Part shown: piece after piece, positions 43,801 to 50,833 of the stretch | Layout: each line of letters opens with the position of its first letter | Position numbering within the stretch: the stretch's first letter is position 1 | Source of the DNA: Eudorina sp. 2006-703-Eu-15 | Lineage: Eukaryota; Chlorophyta; Chlorophyceae; Chlamydomonadales; Volvocaceae | Direction: 5' to 3' | DNA length: 64,000 nucleotides | Assembly: GCA_003117195.1 (NCBI GenBank) | Contig: BDSI01000029.1 | Location: forward strand, 1,057,023 to 1,121,022 | The notes under the pieces: model-generated | The model's database searches: none | What the model was told of the DNA's origin: nothing | Seen by the model: only the letters and a program-made list of their open reading frames with translations | Position numbers and translations under genes: made by a program

Positions 43801-44979
43801 TGCGGAGACGACAGCAGCCACGCGAATACCGCGTGGTATGGTATTCCGCCAGCTAGGTGTGACTGCTAGCCTGGCGGAGGCGCCACCGGGAGTTATTGGC
43901 TGTAAGGAGCGGTGAGCGGAACGAGGCGGGTCAATGACCTCGGCCGGATACCGCCGAAAAGGGTCGCGACAGTTTGAGTGCTGCGCGTTGTGCTGCGTAA
44001 CCACAGCGGACGTGGTGGCAGGGATTCTCCGCCGTCCCTGCAACGCCAAACACCTGGCGCGGCCTCCCTCTCCAACCCAGCATCCCCGGGCCGGCCCCCT
44101 CCCTCCGCTGGCGCCCCTCAACCCACATGGCAATTTGCAGTCCCAGCTGGTGGGCCAGCACTTGCATGGCGGCGGCCCCCCGGGTGTACCAGCTGCCCCG
44201 GATGTGGCTGAGCCGTGCATACAGCTCCGAGAACTGCGACCGGGCGGACGGGGCGGAGGGAGGTGGGGAAGGCAGGGCATCCCGGCAGCTTGTGAAGTTG
44301 TGTTTAGAGAAGAGACCCGGAAGGTGTGTGCTTGCACGAGTACGCCTGTGTGTGCGTTGTGAGGACATGGATGATGCCCAGGTTCCAGGTTACCGATGTG
44401 CCGCTTGTGGACTGGGAGGGATGGGGTGGGATGATGGCAACGGCGACCGCAGGCAAAGGGAGCGCAGTTTGTTGCTGGAGTCGAGGTATGCGCTGATAGG
44501 GGCCATGGCGCGGCGAGGTTGGGGTGTTCGGGCAGGGCATGGGCAGTGCGCCGCTGTGGTGCCCGTTTGCCGGGACGCGACGGGCCCAACCACTTTCGGG
44601 AGGGGATGCTGGGTAGACACCGCGTACCTCTGACGTAAATATGATAACTAATCACGAGCAGCGGAAGAGCTTTAAGATCAAATGAAGCGCGTATTAATCC
44701 TGGAAAAACTCTTTCCAAACTAACCCGCGGTGCGCCGGCCGGCAGCTTCAGCAATTTTCGAGACGTAGAAGGGCTGCTCCCACGTTCTTCATCCACATTA
44801 TCGTTGGGACCGCTCGCAAGGACGCTAAAGCTGGGCGGCGGAGAGGGTAGCGGTGTCCCTCGCCCAACTGTGATTGAGGTGCTCGCTGGTGTAACCTCCA
44901 GACGAGCATCGTGCTGTTGAGCTTGAAGAAATTGTTGTGGCTCCGCCGCGTGTCCTTTGAAACAACAGAGTAGTTGCAT
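23153..44979 (-). CDS. GAF-domain TKL-type protein kinase, 23 exons, 2272 residues
   Basis: Exons on the minus strand: 44979-44656, 44233-44127, 43674-43527, 42823-42360, 41840-41165, 39369-39307, 38653-38108, 36282-36229, 35745-35580, 34979-34447, 33992-33815, 33370-33282, 32589-32525, 32173-32098, 31230-31164, 31009-30855, 30523-30462, 29906-29824, 28363-28203, 27879-27805, 26727-26234, 25791-25581, 25174-23153. They total 6819 nt, with every junction phase consistent. MQLLCCF at the N-terminus could be lipidated. Residues ~120-350 and ~540-1090 look like GAF regions (FAVLPLMSGGEVVGAVTLGL; YLALYVGFRELL). The kinase domain spans ~1157-1599: IGRGGQGVVYRG, Lys1179 in VAVK, LEYCDGG hinge, HCDLKPSN at 1362-1369, DFG 1388-1390, APE 1511-1513 and a final DPRKRP. 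About 120 residues, mostly Gly/Ala-rich, separate DFG and APE. The 674-residue tail is Gly/Ala/Ser/His-rich. The kinase looks catalytically complete; GAF ligand and substrate are unknown. The intron after 33282 begins GC. The first donor (44655) is the weakest call. Confidence 0.87.
25862..25904 (-). repeat. intronic repeat family A, 5' part
   Basis: Minus-strand reading gives CCGGACCTTTGCTCTGG followed by a diverged middle. It lies about 70 nt upstream of the exon that begins at 25791. Confidence 0.7.
25990..26020 (-). repeat. intronic repeat family A, 3' part
   Basis: Minus strand carries TCTACCAATTTCCTGTATCC preceded by CAGTTTGAAT. It lies in the same intron as the 5' part at 25862-25904. 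Confidence 0.75.
26770..26826 (-). repeat. intronic repeat family A, near-full copy
   Basis: Minus strand reads from GGACCTTTGCAGCGCAG-like sequence to CTACCAATTTCCTATACC. It ends 43 nt upstream of the 3' splice site of the catalytic-loop exon at 26727. Confidence 0.85.
27075..27618 (+). repeat. 15-bp minisatellite in a kinase intron
   Basis: About 36 copies of TGTACGTATGTGGGG with T/C variants at one position (GGGGTTG or GGGGCTG). It lies between the HCD and LKPSN exons and is open in several frames only because the unit length is a multiple of three. Confidence 0.95.
28052..28100 (+). repeat. intronic repeat family B copy
   Basis: Contains CAATCGGTGATTTTT, TTCGCGATTTCGCT and AATTGACAAAGGGG. 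It is antisense to the kinase gene. Confidence 0.75.
28401..28440 (-). repeat. intronic repeat family A, diverged copy
   Basis: Minus strand reads GCAGTACAAATATGTTAACC followed by AACTTCCTAAC. It lies about 38 nt upstream of the 3' splice site of the exon starting at 28363. Confidence 0.55.
28480..28539 (-). repeat. intronic repeat family A, full-length copy
   Basis: Sixty bp with CCGGTCGAACCGTCGCTCTGG-like 5' part, CAGTTTGAAATG middle and CTACCAATTTCCTATACC 3' end on the minus strand. The 5' half is diverged. Confidence 0.8.
29541..29625 (+). repeat. 16-bp tandem repeat, 5.3 copies
   Basis: Perfect units of GCCAGCATTGGGCCCG in the kinase intron between exons 18 and 19. Confidence 0.95.
30547..30575 (-). 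repeat. intronic repeat family A, 3' part
   Basis: Minus strand has ATATGTTTACCAATGTCCCG then TACCC. It lies about 25 nt upstream of the 3' splice site of the exon starting at 30523. Confidence 0.6.
30765..30852 (+). repeat. 24-bp tandem repeat, about 3.7 copies
   Basis: Units of GAGGCAGTCGGGGCCCTGGGAAGT with small changes. The last unit runs to the 5' splice site of the exon ending at 30855. Confidence 0.9.
31531..31593 (+). repeat. intronic repeat family B copy
   Basis: Contains ACTACTACACAATCGGTTAT, a TTTCGCTATTTCTCT core and CTTTACTGACAAAG, ending in a G-run. It is antisense to the kinase gene. Confidence 0.75.
32632..32673 (-). repeat. intronic repeat family A, diverged copy
   Basis: Minus strand has GCCTGCCCATTCCCTATACC at its 3' end. 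It lies about 42 nt upstream of the 3' splice site of the exon starting at 32589. Confidence 0.55.
34328..34386 (+). repeat. intronic repeat family A, full-length copy in antisense orientation
   Basis: Plus strand reads CACCGGACCTTTGCTCTGG, then CAGCAGCGCATTTTGAATATG, then TCTACCCATTTCCTATACC. It is antisense to the kinase gene and so cannot act as a 3' splice-site flank there. Confidence 0.88.
35234..35260 (-). repeat. intronic repeat family A, 3' part
   Basis: Minus strand has GCCTACCAATTTCCTGTACC, about 255 nt upstream of the exon starting at 34979. Confidence 0.7.
35769..35800 (-). repeat. intronic repeat family A, 3' part beside a 3' splice site
   Basis: Minus strand has AAATATGCCTACCAATTTCC then TATACCC. 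It ends about 23 nt upstream of the 3' splice site of the exon starting at 35745. Confidence 0.8.
36761..37330 (-). repeat. ~560-bp dispersed repeat family C, copy 1
   Basis: Reverse-complement partner of 40266-40824, about 85-90% similar by eye. Shared blocks include ATCTGCCGGGCC, GGGGGCGCTAACCCGCCCCA, CTCAACCAAGG and CTGAGCCAGAGCGAGGCGTC. Its start (37330 side) abuts CA/GT-repeat DNA. It sits inside a kinase intron. Confidence 0.9.
38691..38710 (+). repeat. intronic repeat family B, short copy
   Basis: Contains CTGTCTTTATTGACAAAGGGG, the 3' part of the family, about 38 nt upstream (in minus-strand sense) of the exon starting at 38653. Confidence 0.6.
39030..39180 (+). repeat. ~45-bp tandem repeat, about 3 copies
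   Basis: Units contain CAATCCCCACGCC, CCATA, CCCCCTTATGTCAGC and GGGTAG in a kinase intron. Confidence 0.8.
39712..40257 (+). repeat. ~500-bp dispersed repeat, partner of 12252-12745
   Basis: It shares ordered blocks with transporter intron 5 and runs into a short (GT)n tract that leads directly into family C copy 2. The two units may be one composite element. Confidence 0.55.
40266..40824 (+). repeat. ~560-bp dispersed repeat family C, copy 2
   Basis: Full-length copy flanked on both sides by GT repeats: a short tract before 40266 and about 23 GT after 40824. It carries no open frame that is conserved in phase with the other copies. Confidence 0.9.
40825..40870 (+). repeat. (GT)n microsatellite
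   Basis: About 23 GT dinucleotides at the right edge of family C copy 2, followed by an AACTGAGCCGCG motif seen next to other GT tracts here. Confidence 0.95.
42193..42253 (+). repeat. intronic repeat family A, full-length copy in antisense orientation
   Basis: Plus strand reads CACCGGACCTTTGCTCTGG, CAGCAGCGCAGTTTGAATATG in two blocks and CAACCAATTTCCTATACC. It lies in the intron between kinase exons 4 and 5, antisense to the gene. Confidence 0.9.
42900..42950 (+). repeat. 15-bp tandem repeat, about 3 copies
   Basis: Units of GCGTAGGACCGCCAG just upstream (minus sense) of kinase exon 4. Confidence 0.85.
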
Positions 44980-45669
44980 CGGCGTGAGTTGGCACCAGTC
45001 TACCGCAGCACAAACATTGTCCTTAATCAGGGTGACAAATGAATACTAGAATGTCACATGTGCAAATATGTAACAATTTGCGTCACCAAACAATACGCGA
45101 TCTTCCTTAAGTCATTAGCTGCATGGACATGCATACAATAAAATTAAGTTTATCGCTTTTATCATAAGATGGTCACGATGTAGTTCTGTGCTTTACATAA
45201 ATATTACATATATGACAAGGATCCAAAAGAGTCTGCCTGTCATTGCATGCTGCGTTATTCATGATAATGTGTCAGGTTGCAACTTGTCCACGGGAACAGA
45301 GCGAGTCGGCCCCAGGATCCCTTCACGAGAAGGCGCTCGGCAATATCGTACGCTGTTGCCCACAGTGCCACCTGCCACGGACATCAACATACATCAAAAC
45401 TATAATTCCATCAGAGTATACTACATCATAATGGCAGTAACAGCTACTCATAGACTGAGGGTTTTGTTGGACTCTTGGACAACAGCACTGGGCGCACATC
45501 AGCTCACCGTTACATGTCCGGGCTAATTTTTAAAATCTCCATGGACAGATGACGGTGACGTTGTCCAAGGCTATGACGAGGACACCGACGGTGAGCGCCG
45601 GGGCACAGGCAAGGCCACAGCCGGTGTTGCTGCTGCGGCGGCTGCCGCTGGACCGACGTCCCCAGGCAG
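44980..45669. other. region upstream of the kinase gene, AT-richer, no gene supported
   Basis: This stretch is AT-rich relative to its surroundings and contains no convincing reading frame. It probably holds the kinase promoter. A possible small exon with donor GACG/GTGAGC near 45549-45590 could not be joined in phase to the relic at 45670. Confidence 0.4.
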
Positions 45670-45834
45670 TGGAACGCCCAGAGCTGCGGCTACTACGTGG
45701 CCGAGTTTGGGCGGTGCCGGCGGCGCCTGTGCACTGGGAATGACGTGGGCGGCTCGCCTGTCCTGGTCAGCGAGGTCGTCCAGGCCGTACTGTCTAAGAT
45801 GCTGAGTTCCAACGTGCACAAGTTCGGGTTGTAG
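45670..45834 (+). pseudogene. possible terminal-exon relic of an unidentified Cys-containing protein
   Basis: After a good 3' splice site (CCCCAGGCAG), an open frame of 54 residues runs to TAG: WNAQSCGYYVAEFGRC, then RRRLCTGNDVGGSP, then VLVSEVVQAVLSKMLSSN and a short end. The regular Cys spacing and helix-like tail look protein-coding, but no matching upstream exon is found within 1 kb and repeats start just after it. I do not recognise the family. It may be a fragment carried by a mobile element or chance. Confidence 0.3.
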
Positions 45835-45874
45835 CTGCAGTCCTGAAGAGGCCCACAGAGACGTTTGTTCTCTA

Positions 45875-46222
45875 GAGGCGTCCACTAACGTAGTAGCGGT
45901 GTTATGTTACCCACCGTGACCCCGCGCCGCCCTGGTCAATGCCGTACGTGTGAAGGGCCACGGCTTGCCTCTGTGTTTAGAATTGCAACCCGCCCGCCCG
46001 CCCGATGCCTCTGTGTATGTAGTACGCCGAGCCTGCGGAGCTATGGGGCGTGCGAAGTATACCCGCCGTCTGGTGGTATGCTTAGAAGACGTTCGTTTCT
46101 ACTAGATCAGTAGCCCGCAGCGAGGTGTCCACTAACACAGCAGCCCTGTCCTATTTCCCGCCGTGATCCCGCGCCACCCTGATCAGTGCGGTACGTATGA
46201 AGGGCAGCGGCGTGCCTCTGTG
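45875..46222 (+). repeat. two ~100-bp direct repeats (45875-45975, 46122-46222)
   Basis: Both units start GAGG-GTCCACTAAC, contain CCGTGA-CCCGCGCC and end GCCTCTGTG. A shorter motif of the form TCCACT-AA--AGTAGCC recurs at about 45880, 46126, 46290, 46320 and, more distantly, 54578. Confidence 0.75.
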
Positions 46223-47363
46223 AGCCTGGGGGGCAGTCCCAAAGACACAGGGCGGCCGCGAAACAATAGCCCACTGAAGCGGACAAACGGCATTCCACTA
46301 AAGCAGTAGCCAGATGCCGGCTGTCCACTGAAATAGTAGCCAGGAGGTGTAAGAGGCCATCCCCCGCCCTGTCAGTCATCCCCCGACCCGTCCAAAGCAT
46401 CTGGGGAATGTATTTAGGTGTCACACACACGGGGCACGGGTGTTTAGGCCTGCGGAGTCGGGTTGGTGGTTGTGGCGGGGATCTGACATGGTTAATGCTC
46501 GGGACAACGGATGTACGATGACCCGCGAATTGCGTATCGCACGAGAAGCGTGCCCCATTCTCCTCTCACCGAATTGAGAAAATACAATGTTCGCCGCTCG
46601 AGGCCCGTAGAGACAACAAGGGACACGACCAAACTGCACCTTAGGGCGCCAAGTGGGCAAGGACTGGAGCCAGCTGGAGAAATGGAGGTCGAGGTAAGCA
46701 CTAATTATGTTGTCTTTCTCTGATTAGTGTTGTGTTTTGGCCGCTGGAGCGGTGTGGTGGGGCAGGGAAGGTAGACCAAACGACATGGTGGACTGCTAGC
46801 GGAAGCTGCAGACATCAAGCGGTATTGCATCTTCGCGACTAGGCATAGAAAGAATACAGAAGAGCCTGCAAACGGGCGGCATAGGCAGAACGGGACCATA
46901 ATCCGTCATTTGCGCGCCATGTTGACTTGGGTCGCCGGCTCGAGCCCACTCCCCACCCCCTTGCAACGAAACAATTTGAGATGTGGTTGTCAACCAGGAA
47001 CCCTCAAGCAGGCATCGTGTCCCCAGGATGGAGCACCGTGTCAACCCGCCAGCGATCGAGCTAACACGCCGTCCCGACACCCATTCCCGTAGAGACCGAC
47101 CGAGGCCGCCGCCGGATCGGACACCGCGGTAGCCGAACAGTTAACCGACGCCGGCGCCGAAGGGGCCCGCGCAGGCGGAGATGCGGTGAGTCCATAGGCG
47201 AGGCCGAATCGAACCACCCCGAACGGACCCTAAGCCTTTCAGGACGAGCAGGCTCACTGCGGGCAGCCCCCGAGTGAGGCACAGGACCGACGGGCCGACC
47301 CCACAGCGGACGCAAGCGTTCCCCCCTTTTAGCGCCCGGCGAGACGGGGCCTAGGGGAAGGGG
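46223..47363. other. no supported gene before the second retroelement
   Basis: The longest frame (46511-46723) ends in a plausible donor (GAG/GTAAGC at 46692), and later in-phase segments can be proposed at 47093-47185 and 47242-47333. The segments lack motifs and the second proposed intron would be only 56 nt, so I do not call a gene. Confidence 0.35.
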
Positions 47364-47683
47364 CACCGGGCAGAACCCGACTTGCACATCGCCACCTGAC
47401 GAACTCAGGCACGCAGCGAGCATATAATACCGAAGCCGGGTCGGCGTGAACCGCCACCCGAGCTGCGCTCCCCTCCCTACTGACCCGACAAACTCGGGGG
47501 CCGGGATTCGACGCGGAAAAACGAATACCGGGCAGTACCCGATCAGTTGCACCACCGCCTGACGAACTCAGGCAGACGGGCAAGCCATGCGATTACAGGC
47601 CGGACTGGCGTGAACCGCCATCGGCCCCGATCTCCCCCCCCCCGACGAACTCGGGACGGGGGGCCCGCGCAAATCTGGAAAAT
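47364..47683 (+). repeat. retroelement leader: two ~160-bp tandem units carrying four hairpins
   Basis: Unit A (47364-47525) and unit B (47527-47683) share ACCGGGCAG-ACCCGA, GACGAACTCAGGCA, GGCGTGAACCGCCA and GACAAACTCGGG-like blocks, offset by about 163 bp. Each unit has one CCTGA-CGAAC-TCAGG hairpin and one CCCGA-C(A/G)AAC-TCGGG hairpin (47395-47409, 47484-47498, 47558-47572, 47641-47655). The leader lies immediately upstream of the first retroelement ORF. Confidence 0.8.
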
Positions 47684-47785
47684 TGGAACGCAACTGACTC
47701 AACCCCGCTCGGGCGGGACCTGCTATCACAGGGTGCCGATAGCGGAGGGGGACGACTCCTCCGCAGCGGTCGCACTACGAAGGCG

Positions 47786-49582
47786 GTGCCCGGCAAGTCA
47801 ACCAGATGGCAACAGAACCCGCCTACGAAGCGGCGTGCGGTGGGAGAATCCGGCACCTCAGCGGCGGGTGCGACCACAGCTGCACCCCAAGGCGCGCCGG
47901 CCACCACCGCAGCCGCAACGAGCGATGGGGCCGGCGCAGTGAGGGTTGCCGGAGATGGAACGAGGCTCGAGGGTACCGTGGCGAGTGAAGCTCGAGCCAC
48001 GGCTGCCACGGCTGCCGTACGCGAGGTGGAGGATGCGCTGCCGCGGGGCGAGACCGGAGCCCATCCGGACGCAGGCCCCGAAGGTGTACGGATGGGGCAT
48101 AACGGGGCGCCCGCAGGCGCCCACAACGGAAGCGGGAGCCGCGGCACGGCCAAACTCCGGATCGACTACAGGCGGCCCCACCGGCTGCCAACCACCGGAC
48201 GCATTCGCCCCAAGACCGTGGGACTGGGCAGTGCGTCACCGCTGGTGACCCGCTCGGTTCAGATTGTGGCGTCCCCGAGGTTCCGGTCCCCGGCACGGCT
48301 CAGGAGGCGTTTGGACACTCCCGGCCGGGCAGCAGGCCAGACGGCACAGCAACAGGCGGGCGCCGCGGTGGGCGCCGGGGCCATGGGGCCGACGGGACCC
48401 ACAGCCGCCCAACTAAATCTCTGCGGGGCCTTCGCGGCAGCAGCGCTGGGAGCACCAGGACTGGCATGGCACCCAGGCCAGGGCGGCGGAATGGAAGCTC
48501 TGGGGCCCACGGGCGGCGGTGCTGGGTACGGCAACGCGGCTGTACATCCCCTCACCGCCGTCGCGAAGTGGGGGCTATACCAGCACCTCCTCCAGCAAGG
48601 GTGGCCTGGCCCGCTAGCCGCCCAGGCCGCAGGCATGTTCGGAGACGTTAGCTCCACGAGCTTCCCCATGGCAGGCCTGGGGGGTGCCGCACCCTCAGCA
48701 ACAGCACCCACCCCTTTTGGCGGCCAACTGCCAGCGGCGGCCCAGGCGACCTGGTTCAGCGGTGGCCCACTGCCAGCAGCACCCCCGTTGGGCGCTACAC
48801 ACGGCCCGGCGATGGCCGGCTGGCCCGGTGGGGCGACCGCGGCAGCGGCGGCTGCGGCGGCCGCGGGGCTAGCCCAGGTGCCCCCAATGTTCCCGGGCCA
48901 GCCAGGGTGTGGGCCCCAAGCCGGATACCAACCCGTGTCGATGGCGCAACCTGCGACCGGGCCAGTCTACCCGCCGGGCAGCCACCGGCCGCTGATTGAC
49001 GCAGTGGTGGTGCCAGAGCGGCAGTACGACGCCGACGGCCAGCCTACCTACAAACTACAGTACATGCCGCCGCTCCGGGACCTCAACGTGCCGGAGAAGG
49101 CGCTGGGCGGCCGCCCCGGCGACTTGGCCAAGCAGGCGGTGGGGCTGGCGGTCCAGGCAAATCGGACGCAGATGCTGAACATCCAGCCCAAGACGGAGGG
49201 CCGGACGCTGACGCCCCTGATAGCCGACGCGGTGCGGCTCACCCTGGGCTTCAACACGACAGTCCCCGCCGTCAGCAAGACGGCGACGGCCATCCTCAAG
49301 GGGGTGGCGAAATCGCTCATCGACCGCCTCAAGGAGGCGCTGGAGGGACCGCTGGGTGAGAGGTTCGTGCTGCAGCTGAAAGCGGCCCTGAACGCTCGAC
49401 TGGAAGAGGAGCTGCGCGAGATAGTGGAGTACGCCGTCGAGCTGGACGCGAGGATCCTCACGTCCAGCAACAAGATCGCCTCCTTCTTGGGGGGGCTGAG
49501 CCTCCCCCGCCTGGCCCAGGAGCAGCTTACCTCGAAGCGCGGTGACCTGAGCGAGGCAGCCCGCGCCTGGCTGGCAGCTTAG
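47786..49582 (+). CDS. retroelement ORF1 (Gag-like), family not recognised
   Basis: An open frame of 598 codons beginning with GTG; the first in-frame ATG is about 97 codons in, so the true start may lie there or come from upstream splicing. The first 170 residues are Ala/Gly/Arg-rich, the middle is Pro/Gly/Ala-rich (TFF-like low complexity), and from about residue 410 a compact region appears (RPLIDAVVVPERQYDADGQP, ADAVRLTLGFNTTV) with long amphipathic helices (SLIDRLKEALEGPLGERF, ALNARLEEELREIVEYAVEL). This fits a capsid-like protein, but no zinc knuckle is present. It ends 39 bp before ORF2. Confidence 0.6.
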   Translation: MPGKSTRWQQNPPTKRRAVGESGTSAAGATTAAPQGAPATTAAATSDGAGAVRVAGDGTRLEGTVASEARATAATAAVREVEDALPRGETGAHPDAGPEGVRMGHNGAPAGAHNGSGSRGTAKLRIDYRRPHRLPTTGRIRPKTVGLGSASPLVTRSVQIVASPRFRSPARLRRRLDTPGRAAGQTAQQQAGAAVGAGAMGPTGPTAAQLNLCGAFAAAALGAPGLAWHPGQGGGMEALGPTGGGAGYGNAAVHPLTAVAKWGLYQHLLQQGWPGPLAAQAAGMFGDVSSTSFPMAGLGGAAPSATAPTPFGGQLPAAAQATWFSGGPLPAAPPLGATHGPAMAGWPGGATAAAAAAAAAGLAQVPPMFPGQPGCGPQAGYQPVSMAQPATGPVYPPGSHRPLIDAVVVPERQYDADGQPTYKLQYMPPLRDLNVPEKALGGRPGDLAKQAVGLAVQANRTQMLNIQPKTEGRTLTPLIADAVRLTLGFNTTVPAVSKTATAILKGVAKSLIDRLKEALEGPLGERFVLQLKAALNARLEEELREIVEYAVELDARILTSSNKIASFLGGLSLPRLAQEQLTSKRGDLSEAARAWLAA

Positions 49583-49621
49583 CGGGCGGAGCTAAGTGAG
49601 GGGAGAATCTGCGAGGCCAGG

Positions 49622-50833
49622 ATGACGGAGGAGATGTGGCAGGAGGGTTTCGGACCCCAGCTGGGCTGCCTGCTGCGACTGTGCAACTGCATGGATGAGA
49701 CTGCGAGGCAACTGCGCTCCACAGTCGCGGCCAAGGAGTACCGAGCCCACCGGCGTGCGGGGAGCGGTACAGGCGGCGGTGAGGGCAGCCGCGGCGGCGA
49801 AGCCTCAGGTTCTCGGGGCGCCGGCGCTGGAGCGAACGGGCACGCTGGCGCGGCACCTTACGGCGCGGGCGGGAGCAGTGGCGGTGGCGGTACCAGGGGC
49901 GGCGGGGGTGGTGTCACGGCCCCGCGAGACCACAACAAACCGGCCGCCTGGCAACCAGCCCTCACCGCGGTACACAACGAACTGGAGCGACGACACCTGG
50001 CGCGGGACTTATGCCCGGACCACAACAAGATGTTCCGGGTCGCCAAGGCCCTGAAACCGCCCTCGTGCGTCAACGCGTCGTTGCTGGGCCGGGAGTGCCC
50101 CCATGGAGGAAGGCCCAGGTGCCACAACGAGCACGAGGACGCGAAGCAGGTGGCGGGGCGGATCGTCGCCGCCCTGGCGGCGGGGGTGGACGCGGAACAG
50201 ATGACATCGACCCCAGAACAGACGCTAGGACGGCAAGAACCGGGGCAGGACGCATGGCCGGGCCCCGTGGCCGAGGAGGGCGAAGAAGGGGGGCCGGTGC
50301 TAGAAGAGGAAATGACGGACGATTGGGGCGGGGCCCGCCTGGACGAAGAAGGGGATGACACGTGGTGCGACCCAGCGGAAGATGCTCTCCTGCCGCTGTC
50401 GGTGCAGCCTGTAGCCCTCGCACCCACACCAACGGCATTCCCCAGCCTCCCGCCTCCACCACCCCTGGACCGGGCCGCCTCGATCCGACAGCTAGAGGCA
50501 GCCTGGCAGGGCCTCATCGCCGCCACCCAGCCAGGAACCACCCAGACGGCCCCGTTACCAGCCGAAGAGTTCGAGCGGGAGATGCACAAGGTGGCGCGGC
50601 CGCCGTCCACTTTCCAACCGGGGCTACTGCGGGCTAACCTAGCTGCGTGGCGGCGTTACTTCCAGCTCCACAACGGCGGCCGGCCGCTGACGCGTAACCA
50701 GAAGCTGCTGCTGTCCATGTTCGAGGAAGGCGTACGTTTCCTGTGGGAGGGGCGCCAGGGCCCGACGTGCCGCTCCCGCCCCTGCGCCGGAAGAAACGCG
50801 GGATTGTACGGCAGATGGTCAGTCAGGCGGTAG
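49622..50833 (+). CDS. retroelement ORF2 with Cys/His cluster
   Basis: A frame of 403 codons. After a Gly/Ser-rich linker, residues ~120-175 contain LCPDHNKMFRVAKAL, PSCVNASLLGRECP and RCHNEHEDAKQ: spaced Cys and His residues that could bind zinc. An acidic stretch (EEGEEGGPVLEEEMTDDWGG) and a Pro-rich stretch follow. From LRANLAAWRRYFQLHNGG the sequence looks like the lead-in to the RT domain, which continues in another frame from about 50750. A frameshift (programmed or mutational) is therefore likely near GTGGGAGGGGCGCC at about 50741-50755. The last 25 codons after that point are probably not native. Confidence 0.55.
   Translation: MTEEMWQEGFGPQLGCLLRLCNCMDETARQLRSTVAAKEYRAHRRAGSGTGGGEGSRGGEASGSRGAGAGANGHAGAAPYGAGGSSGGGGTRGGGGGVTAPRDHNKPAAWQPALTAVHNELERRHLARDLCPDHNKMFRVAKALKPPSCVNASLLGRECPHGGRPRCHNEHEDAKQVAGRIVAALAAGVDAEQMTSTPEQTLGRQEPGQDAWPGPVAEEGEEGGPVLEEEMTDDWGGARLDEEGDDTWCDPAEDALLPLSVQPVALAPTPTAFPSLPPPPPLDRAASIRQLEAAWQGLIAATQPGTTQTAPLPAEEFEREMHKVARPPSTFQPGLLRANLAAWRRYFQLHNGGRPLTRNQKLLLSMFEEGVRFLWEGRQGPTCRSRPCAGRNAGLYGRWSVRR

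Noticed and set aside
46511..47333. Three-segment spliced small gene upstream of the second retroelement
   Set aside because: Phases can be made to agree, but there are no motifs and one intron would be only 56 nt.
47395..47580. Hammerhead ribozyme in the retroelement leader (CTGACGA matches CUGANGA)
   Set aside because: No GAAA core or closing stem III/cleavage site is found at suitable spacing; the CTGACGA is fully explained by the small covarying hairpin.
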